Source: Acidobacteria bacterium Ga0074141 (GTDB lineage: Bacteria > Acidobacteriota > Blastocatellia > Pyrinomonadales > Pyrinomonadaceae). Taken from it: a DNA stretch of 64,000 nucleotides. Each line of letters opens with the position of its first letter. The stretch's first letter is position 1. Of this stretch, positions 1 through 7,222 are shown in pieces. Below the pieces are notes generated by a model, which was not told where the DNA came from, made no database searches, and was given only the letters and a program-made list of their open reading frames with translations. The stretch covers positions 23,767-87,766 of the forward strand of contig LNDP01000013.1 in assembly GCA_001464665.1 (NCBI GenBank), in the 5' to 3' direction. Made by a program: the position numbers and the translations under genes.

Positions 1-202
1 CAAAGTCATGACCGTAATGACCATTGTTGTCGGGCTCTTGCCCATCATGTGGAGCACCGGCGCGGGGTCGGAAGTCATGAGGCCACTGGCGACACCGGTT
101 TTTGGCGGCATGGTTTCAAGTCTTTTGCATGTGTTGATCGTAACGCCGGTGATCTTCTACTGGTTACGAGAACGCGAACTCAAAAAGGAAGTTACATCAT
201 GA
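1..202 (+). CDS. Heavy-metal RND efflux pump, C-terminal end (partial)
   Basis: Only the last 66 codons are in the window; the frame is open from the left edge and ends at a TGA at 200-202. The peptide has the final two membrane helices of a CusA/CzcA (HAE-RND) inner-membrane pump, with the family-like run [20 protein letters not shown] followed by a hydrophobic helix and a short basic tail. These pumps use the proton gradient to drive Cu/Ag or Co/Zn/Cd out through a periplasmic adaptor and an outer-membrane channel. The two genes that follow encode exactly those partners, so this is the third component of a tripartite metal exporter. Metal specificity cannot be judged because the substrate-binding region is outside the window. 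Confidence 0.88.
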   Translation, partial: KVMTVMTIVVGLLPIMWSTGAGSEVMRPLATPVFGGMVSSLLHVLIVTPVIFYWLRERELKKEVTS

Positions 203-290
203 AAACACAAATTAGTCGGTCCTCAGGGAAGAAGTAGCTACTCGTAGCAGCATGAGGAAAAAGCAGATTAACTGATCGTGCAGTAAACAG

Positions 291-1640
291 ATGTCCATAG
301 ACTGGCAGAAACGGAATCTCTACTTGGCAATAACGTTCTTCGTGATGTTTCTGCCGTCGAGCATGTATGCGCAAGCTCCAGCGCGGACGCCTGAAAGTGC
401 TTCCCAATATCTCGATCAGATAAGCGGAATGACAGCGGATGCCGCAGTCACATTGGCACTCGAAAATAACGGAGAGATCCAGGCAATGCGGAAAGAAGTC
501 GAAGCCGCTCGTGCATTGGTCAAACAAGCTGGTTTGCGCGCGAATCCGAAGGTGGCCGCCAGCGGAGCCAAGCAGATCGGTGGCTCTGATAACAATCAGA
601 TGGCCGAGGTTATGCTCCCGCTTGAGATTGGTGGGCGCCGAGCAGCCCGAATTGCCGTCGCACGACGAGAGTTAGAAATCCGAGAGTTCGCACTTGAGAA
701 TCAGGAACGTCTTCTCGCGGCCGAAGTTCGCGTCAAATTTGGCGAGGCGTTGGCGGCGATCAAAAAACTTGACGTTACCGAAAAGACTTTGGCGGCGGCA
801 AAGCAGGGGTACGAGCTTGTTGCGGCCAGAGTTGTCGAAGGAAAAACTGCGCCGCTCGAACAGAATATTTTTCTTGTCGAGGTAAATCGGCTGCAATCGA
901 TCCGAGAAACCGCAGAAGGAAAGGTCGAGACGGTAATGTTCGAGCTTCGTAATATGATCGGGATGAAACCGGAAGAACCTCTGCGTCTTCGCGGCGATTT
1001 CAATAACCTTATCGCCACGCTGCCTTCAGTTTCCGGATCAACCGATTACGCCCTGCGTGAGCGTCCCGATCTGCAAGGTGCAAGGACACTGGAACAACTT
1101 GCTGTCGCACAAATCGAAAAGGCGAAGTCCGAGGGTAGGATCGACGCGAGTGTTAAAAGCGGCTATCAGCGGATGAATACGGGCTTTATGCTCAGCGGGA
1201 TCGACGATCAAGGCCTGCTTCGCCCAATACAGGATGTCTTTCACTTTTTCACCTTTGGCGTCGAGATCGATCTTCCGCTACTCAACCGGAATCAAGGCGC
1301 GGTCGAAGCGGCAAAATTTGAGCGAGAAGCGGCTCAGAGACGGATTGAGTTTGGCGAGCTTACTATCCGGCGCGAAGCCGCAGTGGCCTTCGCTCGATAT
1401 AACCGTGCGGCTCGGTCATTGTCGATCTTTCAAAACGGCGTCCGCGATCAGGCAAATTCTAATTTGCAGGTAATTTGGCAAACCTACGAACTTGGTTCGA
1501 GAAGTTTACTTGACTACATTGCCGAGCAACGGCGTTTTCTCGATGTCGAGAACGAATTGATCGATGCCGAACTCGAAACATACATAGCAAACATTGAGAT
1601 CATGCGGTCTACCAATGCACCGGAGTTAAAAAGGAAATGA
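291..1640 (+). CDS. TolC-family outer-membrane efflux protein
   Basis: A 449-residue protein with a hydrophobic N-terminal signal segment (about residues 10-27, ending at MYAQ) and long Ala/Glu/Arg-rich helices typical of the TolC/CusC/CzcC outer-membrane channel (two OEP repeats, roughly residues 55-240 and 265-440). It would form the outer-membrane duct of the exporter whose pump ends at 202. Its stop codon overlaps the next gene's ATG by 4 bases (ATGA at 1637-1640), a sign of translational coupling. No strong ribosome-binding site precedes the ATG at 291, so the exact start is uncertain. Confidence 0.88.
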   Translation: MSIDWQKRNLYLAITFFVMFLPSSMYAQAPARTPESASQYLDQISGMTADAAVTLALENNGEIQAMRKEVEAARALVKQAGLRANPKVAASGAKQIGGSDNNQMAEVMLPLEIGGRRAARIAVARRELEIREFALENQERLLAAEVRVKFGEALAAIKKLDVTEKTLAAAKQGYELVAARVVEGKTAPLEQNIFLVEVNRLQSIRETAEGKVETVMFELRNMIGMKPEEPLRLRGDFNNLIATLPSVSGSTDYALRERPDLQGARTLEQLAVAQIEKAKSEGRIDASVKSGYQRMNTGFMLSGIDDQGLLRPIQDVFHFFTFGVEIDLPLLNRNQGAVEAAKFEREAAQRRIEFGELTIRREAAVAFARYNRAARSLSIFQNGVRDQANSNLQVIWQTYELGSRSLLDYIAEQRRFLDVENELIDAELETYIANIEIMRSTNAPELKRK

Positions 1641-3169
1641 GCGAAGAAAATAACCAAGAAATTCTAGAAGATACAGAAACCGGTGAAAATCTCACGCCAA
1701 CACCGAAGCGAAAACCGTTTTTGATTGGATTGGCGGTGGTCGGAGTTATTATCGCCGGGGCTTTGCTCTTCTGGCTTTTTGGCGGTCGCGAAGGTGGCCA
1801 GGTGGTTCCCACTCCGCGAACGGTGACATTTGGCGACAATACCACAGGACAAACGACAGACACGACCGTGGAACAGACGGTCACTATCCAAACGGATCAG
1901 GTTGAAAAGATCGGCCTGAAGATCGGAACAGTTGGCGAAACGTTGTCGAGTGAAGCTATGGATGTGGCCTCGACGGGCGTCGTTCAGTCGAACGCCTACA
2001 AAGAAACGCCGGTGATCTCGCTTCTCGGCGGTGTACTGCGATCCGTAAGAGGCGAACTAGGCCAGTATGTTGGTAAAGGCCAAACCCTTGCGGTTATCTT
2101 CAGCGACGAACTCGCAGCGTCTCAATCACGCTATCTAGCCTTGCAAACCGACGCTCAGGCCGCACGGCAAAATTACGAACGGACGGCAAAACTCGTCAAG
2201 ATCAGCCCCGTGAGCAATACAGAGGTTGACCAAATGTTGGCGAGGTTAAAGACCGTTCAGGCGGAGTTGGAAGAAAATCGTAAGAGATATGACCGCACCC
2301 GCAAGCTGCTTGAAATAGGCGCCGTCAGCCGCGAGGAATTTGAGCAGGCCACGACAAAATTACGCACCTCGGAGGCCGACGTTGAAGAAGCGAAAAAGCG
2401 ATTCGACCGTGCCGTCAAGGTCGCCGAGATCAATCCGGTCAGCCGTAGCGAATTCGAACAGGCCGCCGTCAAACGCCAAACCGCCGAATCCGATCTCGTA
2501 ACCGCTAGACAAAGGCTTTTGCTCCTTGGCTTACCACCGCAAAAGGTAAATTCGCTCCGGTCTCCGTCGCAGATAATGTCGGAAATCGCATTAACGGCGC
2601 CTATTTCAGGCACGATCACAAAGCGAGCCGTAAATGCGGGCGAAGTTGTCGAGGCAAACAAAGAAATGATGCGTGTTACCAACCTCGCAAGCGTTTGGGT
2701 TATCGCTCAGGTCTTTGAAAAGGATCTTTCTTTGGTTCGCGATAACAGCGGAGCAAGCGTTACGACCGGAGCCTATCCTGACAGACTCTTTCGCGGCCAC
2801 GTAACCTACATTGACCCGAATATCAGCCCAGAAACACGCACCGCACAAGTCCGTGTCGAGCTCGACAATCCGGGGCAAGTCTTGAAGATCGGAATGTACG
2901 TCAACGTCGCCTTTGGCTCAATGGGTACAGCCGAACGCACAATGCCAACTGTCCCGTCGTCTGCCGTCCAAAATATGAACGACAAACAAGTAGTTTTCGT
3001 CGCCACCGACAAACCAAACGTCTTTAATATCAAATCGGTGCGTCTCGGCAAAGAAAACAACGGCCGTTTTGTAGTTCTCGAAGGTCTAAATGTTGGCGAT
3101 AAACTTGTTACGGATGGAAGCTTCCTGCTCCGCGCCGAGATACTCAAACAAAACCCGACTCATCATTAA
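1637..3169 (+). CDS. RND periplasmic adaptor subunit (CusB/HlyD-like)
   Basis: A 510-residue membrane-fusion protein. It has a cytoplasmic N-terminus, one membrane anchor (about residues 30-50, FLIGLAVVGVIIAGALLFWL), a split lipoyl domain, a very long alpha-helical hairpin with repeated Arg/Glu/Lys heptads (about residues 165-290) and a C-terminal beta-barrel region with ALTAPISGTITKRAV and TQVRVELDN-like stretches. It bridges the inner-membrane pump and the TolC-like channel. The hairpin contains near-duplicate segments (KLVKISPVSNTEVDQ, KLLEIGAVSREEFEQ, KVAEINPVSRSEFEQ), an unusual internal triplication that lengthens the coiled coil. It overlaps the upstream gene by 4 bases. Confidence 0.9.
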   Translation: MSEENNQEILEDTETGENLTPTPKRKPFLIGLAVVGVIIAGALLFWLFGGREGGQVVPTPRTVTFGDNTTGQTTDTTVEQTVTIQTDQVEKIGLKIGTVGETLSSEAMDVASTGVVQSNAYKETPVISLLGGVLRSVRGELGQYVGKGQTLAVIFSDELAASQSRYLALQTDAQAARQNYERTAKLVKISPVSNTEVDQMLARLKTVQAELEENRKRYDRTRKLLEIGAVSREEFEQATTKLRTSEADVEEAKKRFDRAVKVAEINPVSRSEFEQAAVKRQTAESDLVTARQRLLLLGLPPQKVNSLRSPSQIMSEIALTAPISGTITKRAVNAGEVVEANKEMMRVTNLASVWVIAQVFEKDLSLVRDNSGASVTTGAYPDRLFRGHVTYIDPNISPETRTAQVRVELDNPGQVLKIGMYVNVAFGSMGTAERTMPTVPSSAVQNMNDKQVVFVATDKPNVFNIKSVRLGKENNGRFVVLEGLNVGDKLVTDGSFLLRAEILKQNPTHH

Positions 3170-3320
3170 AAAATTACCAAAAGCTTAGGAAGTCGAGATC
3201 AGACAATGGAAGACCGCATGGAGCCAATAGACTTTGAGTGTGTGTCAACGCACTGTCACGTTTACTGTTTCCTAATATATTGAAGGTTATCCGGATCAAA
3301 ACAAGACAAAAGGGGAAAAA

Positions 3321-3860
3321 ATGAAAAAACAATTTCTTTCAATATCAACATCGCTCGTAGTTATTCTATTCGCCGTCGGGATCGTTGCCGCACAGAACGA
3401 CAAGAAAATGACGAAAGGTGAAATGGACATGGAGGCGATGCACAAAAGCCCGCATCATGTCTTAATGATGGCTCACCACCACAGTGCAATGGCGTTTGCT
3501 ACGGTGCTTCGGGACACCACGAAAGACGGTAAATTTGCCGACCTTGAGGTTGCCCGAAACTCTTTTGCAGAAATTAAGCACTGTATGGACCAGATGGATA
3601 TGATCCACCGAATGCATAAGAGCGGTATGAGCAAGGAAATGATGGCTAAGATGAAGCCGATGATGGCTGAGATGAAGCCGAAAATGGATGCTGAGAAGGC
3701 CGCCGTTAGTGAACATATCGTGGCTCTCGAAAGGGCGTTCCAAATGGACGCACCAGACGCTACGGACGTTAATAAACACGCCTCAGAGTTAGTAATGACG
3801 TTTGAAAAGATGATGCCGCCCGCTAAGAAAATGGATATGCCCGGTAAAAAACCAATGTAG
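3321..3860 (+). CDS. Exported Met/His-rich protein, possible metal binding
   Basis: A 179-residue protein with a clear signal peptide (about residues 1-24, cleavage after IVAAQ). The mature part is extremely rich in Met and His, for example HHVLMMAHHHSAM and MSKEMMAKMKPMMAEMKPKM. I do not recognise a named family. Clusters of Met and His in the periplasm are typical of Cu/Ag-binding proteins, and the gene directly follows a metal efflux operon, so a periplasmic copper or silver chaperone or buffer is a reasonable inference. A good ribosome-binding site (AAAGGGG) lies a few bases before the ATG. It is separated from the adaptor gene by 151 bases, so it may have its own promoter. Confidence 0.75.
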   Translation: MKKQFLSISTSLVVILFAVGIVAAQNDKKMTKGEMDMEAMHKSPHHVLMMAHHHSAMAFATVLRDTTKDGKFADLEVARNSFAEIKHCMDQMDMIHRMHKSGMSKEMMAKMKPMMAEMKPKMDAEKAAVSEHIVALERAFQMDAPDATDVNKHASELVMTFEKMMPPAKKMDMPGKKPM

Positions 3861-3905
3861 TTGGACCTGAAGGCGGTTCTTTTATATGTAGTAAGGAGAA
3901 TAATT

Positions 3906-4307
3906 ATGAGTTGTTGTAGTGATGTAATGAAACCAATTGAAGCAACGTCTTGTTGTACCCCTCAAGACACGGCGGCGGCGGCTGCAACTGCTATGCGTGA
4001 TTCAGGCTGCGGCTGCGCACCTGTTGTTGAAAACAAAGAGAGTCTTAAACTTGTCGGCGTCGTTACAGAACGCGATATCTGTCACAGTGTCGCCGCTGAG
4101 GATGTTAAAGCTTCAGAGGTAACCGTCGAGAAGATCATGGGTTCTGCTTCGACTTGTTGTGGCGCAGACGATTCCTTAGAGGAAACGACGCGGAAACTCC
4201 ATGAACACAAAGCCAGCAGCTTGCCCGTAGTTGACGCTGGCGGCTCCTGCTGTGGAACTGTTAGCTTGCACGACATTCGCGATAACAGCGCGGCGGTGAC
4301 AGCTTAA
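3906..4307 (+). CDS. Cys-rich CBS-domain protein
   Basis: A 133-residue protein starting at the ATG at 3906, which has AAGGAG just upstream; the frame is open back to a TTG at 3861 but that part has no support. It has a CBS pair: DVMKP near the N-terminus, the motif LVGVVTERDI around residue 50, VEKIM, and LPVVDAGG near the C-terminus. Unusually, four CC pairs interrupt the CBS fold (MSCC, TSCC, STCC, GSCC) together with GCGC. CBS pairs normally bind adenosyl ligands; the added cysteines suggest a thiol-metal or redox role, in keeping with the neighbouring metal efflux genes. No other domain is attached. Confidence 0.78.
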   Translation: MSCCSDVMKPIEATSCCTPQDTAAAAATAMRDSGCGCAPVVENKESLKLVGVVTERDICHSVAAEDVKASEVTVEKIMGSASTCCGADDSLEETTRKLHEHKASSLPVVDAGGSCCGTVSLHDIRDNSAAVTA

Positions 4308-4318
4308 AACGGGGCAAT

Positions 4319-4537
4319 ATGAAACTGTCCAAAATAATGCACATTCTTAACGTACTTGTTGGATTTGCGGGTATTGTGACGGCGACCGTCGCAGTTTTGG
4401 GTAGCGATGGCATTGTCCGGGGTCTTACGCGAGAACATCTCCTTCTCTGTTCGGGCGTTCTCATGCTTATCGCTATCTGGCTCGCCGTTAACACCGTCCA
4501 TCACGTAATGCTTGAGAAAACTGGCGAGGTGATCTGA
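4319..4537 (+). CDS. Small membrane protein, unknown
   Basis: A 72-residue protein with two predicted membrane helices (about residues 8-28 and 42-62), the second ending in HHVMLEKTG. It begins 11 bases after the CBS gene and is probably co-transcribed with it. It has no family I recognise. Its place at the end of a metal-resistance block suggests a membrane accessory, but nothing in the sequence shows a function. Confidence 0.6.
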   Translation: MKLSKIMHILNVLVGFAGIVTATVAVLGSDGIVRGLTREHLLLCSGVLMLIAIWLAVNTVHHVMLEKTGEVI

Positions 4538-4779
4538 TCGTTCTGAGAACCGGTGGGGTAGTTATTGTGATCGCTAGTATGACCATCGCGTCATCAGCGA
4601 AATAGGTCATGGCGATGGTGATTCTAGGTTAGAAACATTTGTACCGCCTCCTTTTCAATCGCAGTCAAGACTAAAAAAATTGCGGTAGATAGTTGATGGG
4701 AATCGACGGTGTAAGGTATGCTTCGTACGAGTTGAGGCGTTTGTGGCACGGTAATTAAGTTCCTGAATTAGCATTCAAA

Positions 4780-4800
4780 GTTGGTTGCAGGTTGGTTGCA
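4780..4800 (+). repeat. Tandem GTTGGTTGCA motif, probable integrase arm site
   Basis: Two adjacent copies of GTTGGTTGCA (4780-4789 and 4791-4800) lie 134 bp before a tRNA 3'-half copy. A matching pair lies 131 bp before the other tRNA 3'-half copy at 35717. The same spacing at both places suggests arm-type binding sites at the right end of related integrative elements. Confidence 0.5.
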
Positions 4801-4913
4801 GCGTTCCTGATCACGCCTTATTAGTGTTGAACCGACATAGCCGTTAAGTTGTTGATTCTAAGAAGTTTTGAGCAGTTTTGATAAATTATACAAACCTACC
4901 AAAATCGCTTGGG

Positions 4914-4956
4914 GTGCGAGAGGTCGTGAGTTCAAATCTCGCCGTCCCGACCAATA
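4914..4956 (+). other. Attachment site: tRNA 3'-half duplicate (left copy)
   Basis: These 43 bases are identical to 35717-35759. They contain a T-arm (stem GTGAG/CTCGC, loop TTCAAAT), an acceptor 3' strand CGTCCCG, discriminator A and encoded CCA. The bases just before (TTGGGGT between CGC and GCG) fit an anticodon loop with GGG, so the source is probably tRNA-Pro(GGG). No 5' acceptor partner (CGGGACG) or D-arm precedes it, so this is a fragment and not a working tRNA. A tyrosine integrase gene starts about 370 bases downstream. Confidence 0.8.
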
Positions 4957-4961
4957 AACAT

Positions 4962-4995
4962 GGGACTTTCGAAGAAATTCGAAAGTCCCTTTTTT
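4962..4995 (+). terminator. Rho-independent terminator after tRNA fragment
   Basis: A perfect 12-bp stem (GGGACTTTCGAA with TTCGAAAGTCCC, loop GAAA) followed by six T residues. It sits 5 bases after the tRNA 3' fragment and may be the original tRNA terminator carried along with the attachment site. Confidence 0.85.
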
Positions 4996-5324
4996 CGTAG
5001 TTTCCAAAAGGCTACGAGAGGGCGGGTGGCTAAGCCTCGCGTTTGCCATGTTTACGAGCTACTGCCGTCGAAAAAAGCGCCTCCATTTTGCAACCAAGTT
5101 TCCACGCCTGAAATTAAAGCCATTCTGGAGAACCCACGCACCAATAACGGTGCGACGAAAAGCCAGCATGCTGCTTCAGCGTTCCAAATACCTCTTTTTC
5201 ACCCCATTTCCCAGCAAATAAGCGGCTAACAATCAGCGGAATAGAATTTGCGAAATGCTACTTAAAAGGATCTTTGTGTGACGCCTCGAGCCACTCATCT
5301 AACGCAAATTATCTCGCTAAGAAT
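4996..5324. other. Intergenic, left end of island
   Basis: About 330 bases between the terminator and the integrase. I see no convincing gene. The integrase frame is open back to a TTG at 5274 that has AAAAGGA upstream, so translation could begin there instead of at 5325. Confidence 0.4.
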
Positions 5325-6395
5325 ATGTCTGTCTACAAACGATACAACGGGAAACGAGTCTCATCCTCTCATCCCGATTACTCGAAGGCTAGATGGTGGA
5401 TCTACAAAAGGCTGAAAGGCAAGGTCATTCACCAGAGTATTCCCGAGGCGAAGACTAAACAGGAAGCTGAACTTGCGGAGCGCCAGATCATTAAGGCCTC
5501 TTTCGATCATAGTTACAACGTAACCGATACCACCACCACTCTGGCGACTTTCATCGACCAGAAATATCGTCCATACGTTGAGCAGAATAACGTAAACAAA
5601 GGAGCCAAAGAACTCTATATCAGGCTGCTACTCGGATATTTTAAGAAGCAAACACTATCGAGTATCAGTCCTCAGGATTGTCGGAATTGCCGGACCAAAC
5701 TTCAGACTCGACAGAACAAGCGCAAGAAAGAAAGTGAGCTCTCACCGGCTTCCATCAACCGGATCATGTCGACGCTTTCTAAAATCTTTAGCCTTGCATG
5801 TGAAGAGGGAATTCTGGAACGAAACCCCATGCAGTATGTAAAGGCTCTGCCGGAGCCGCCACCTCGGCGGCGGTTGCTCAATGAAAAACAAAAGCAAGAC
5901 CTGTGGAAAGAATTGGAAAAGGACACTCTGCTGTATCGGCTGATAGTCCTGGCGGTCAACCTGCCGTTACGCCGTGGCCAGTTAATGGCCATCACCGAGG
6001 ACTTTATCGACTTTGAGAACGAACAGGTTCTCGTGATCGGCTCAAAGGGAAGGCCGCCACGTCTTGTTCCAATCAACGCAACTGCGACGAAGGTTCTGAA
6101 AGCGATGATCGAGGACGAACAGTTGCCTTTCCCAGTAAAAGACTTCCGCACGAGATGGTACACCGCACTCCGCAATGCCGGCATCAACAAGAAAGGCGGT
6201 ACGAGAGAAGAGAACTATCATTTTCATGATCTTCGCAGCTATTTCGCAAGCGAGCTAATCCGGAGAAACACGAATCCGCTCATTGTCCAGAACCTATTCG
6301 CTCATTCGGACATGAGTATCACGACAGTTTACGCTCAAACCGATGACAGACTGCTGCTTGAAGCTGTCAAGCGGCTCGACAACGATTCCCAGTGA
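5325..6395 (+). CDS. Tyrosine-type site-specific integrase
   Basis: A 356-residue phage-type integrase counted from the ATG at 5325 (MSVYKRYNG); an alternative TTG at 5274 adds 17 residues. The N-terminal part is an arm-binding and SAM-like core-binding region; the catalytic domain follows. Catalytic residues visible are Arg in NLPLRRGQLM, the beta-hairpin Lys in GSKGRPPRLVPI, HDLRSYFA (His-x-x-Arg), His in LFAHSDMSIT and the nucleophile Tyr in TTVYAQ. It would integrate and excise the element bounded by the tRNA 3'-half repeats at 4914 and 35717. It lies next to the left copy and reads into the element, the usual layout for tRNA-targeted islands. Confidence 0.92.
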   Translation: MSVYKRYNGKRVSSSHPDYSKARWWIYKRLKGKVIHQSIPEAKTKQEAELAERQIIKASFDHSYNVTDTTTTLATFIDQKYRPYVEQNNVNKGAKELYIRLLLGYFKKQTLSSISPQDCRNCRTKLQTRQNKRKKESELSPASINRIMSTLSKIFSLACEEGILERNPMQYVKALPEPPPRRRLLNEKQKQDLWKELEKDTLLYRLIVLAVNLPLRRGQLMAITEDFIDFENEQVLVIGSKGRPPRLVPINATATKVLKAMIEDEQLPFPVKDFRTRWYTALRNAGINKKGGTREENYHFHDLRSYFASELIRRNTNPLIVQNLFAHSDMSITTVYAQTDDRLLLEAVKRLDNDSQ

Positions 6396-6871
6396 GAAAG
6401 CAATTCGGGGAATTGAACAACTTCGCAAATTCCTCACGTTGCTCGCAGGGAGGGCCGAAGACCCTGGATTCGGCATGTCGAGTATCAAGTCTGAGTGAGT
6501 TAGCGGTGAACCCTCACTAAAAGAGTTGCAAAACAAAGTCGGTATTGCAACACCTGTTTGCTCCGGCTTGCCACCCTCAGAGCGAATACCGACTGTCGCA
6601 GTTACACGATATTTGGCTTCGCGTTTCACTCGAACTGCACCCGAGACTGGCTTGGCAGACGCTTAGGCGGATGGGGGCGGATTCGGAGCGGTCCGCGTAT
6701 TGGGCTTTTAGGATCCAGTTTTAGTCGGACAAGAAGTCGTGCATCCCGCCCCGACACGGAGCGAGGCTCCGCAAGATTAGGGTTTATCGAAGGTTTTGTG
6801 GAAATTGTTTCTTTTTGGGTTTCGCTTTTCTAAATCGACCATCGCTCAAAAAACTGAATGACGGAGGCCCA
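6396..6871. other. Intergenic stretch with no supported gene
   Basis: About 475 bases after the integrase. A 91-codon open frame exists near 6558-6833 on the plus strand, but it has no ribosome-binding site and its composition is not protein-like. I see no RNA gene or clear repeat. Confidence 0.4.
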
Positions 6872-7057
6872 ATGAAAAATGCCGTCTCGTTCTGTCTTGC
6901 GATCGTATTTGGTATTTGTACATCGTCCGCTTATGGTTAGCTTCCGAATAACGGCGGGCCGACGCCGACGCAGAGGTCGAGTGCTCTGAGCCCCGTGATA
7001 GATGCGGGGGTTCGTTCGAGCTGGGGACAGACCAGCGTGGGTTGCACGCGTCTTTGA
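6872..7057 (+). pseudogene. Exported peptide remnant with amber stop
   Basis: An ATG at 6872 with GGAGG six bases upstream opens a 22-codon signal-peptide-like sequence (MKNAVSFCLAIVFGICTSSA YG) that ends at a TAG at 6938. The same frame then continues for 38 codons (LPNNGGPTPTQRSS...) to a TGA at 7055. This looks like a short exported protein broken by a stop exactly at the signal-peptide end. It could instead be a 22-residue peptide; the family is not recognised. Confidence 0.4.
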
Positions 7058-7107
7058 TTTTTCGACGATCTCCGGCCCCTGCTTTAGTTGTTTGTGTTGG
7101 GAGATTT

Positions 7108-7140
7108 CAACAGAAAGAACGGGGCATCGGATGACGCCCC
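7108..7140 (-). terminator. Possible terminator of the secretome cluster
   Basis: On the minus strand GGGGC and GCCCC form a short GC stem with a 10-base loop, followed by a T/C-rich run. It lies about 85 bases after the last gene of the minus-strand exported-protein cluster. The T tract is imperfect. Confidence 0.35.
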
Positions 7141-7222
7141 GCGAGTGATCCATTGGCAGAGCTTAGCGTCCACGCAAACGATTCCGCCGGATCAAAGTGA
7201 TCTTCTCTGGCCGCGGCCTGTC

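Noticed and set aside
4858..4960. Working tRNA-Pro gene at the left attachment site
   Set aside because: There is no 5' acceptor strand or D-arm before the fragment; only the 3' half is present.
4960..5229. 89-codon plus-strand open frame after the left attachment site
   Set aside because: It begins inside the terminator hairpin and has no ribosome-binding site or protein-like composition.
6558..6833. 91-codon plus-strand open frame
   Set aside because: Low-quality composition, no ribosome-binding site, no recognised motif.
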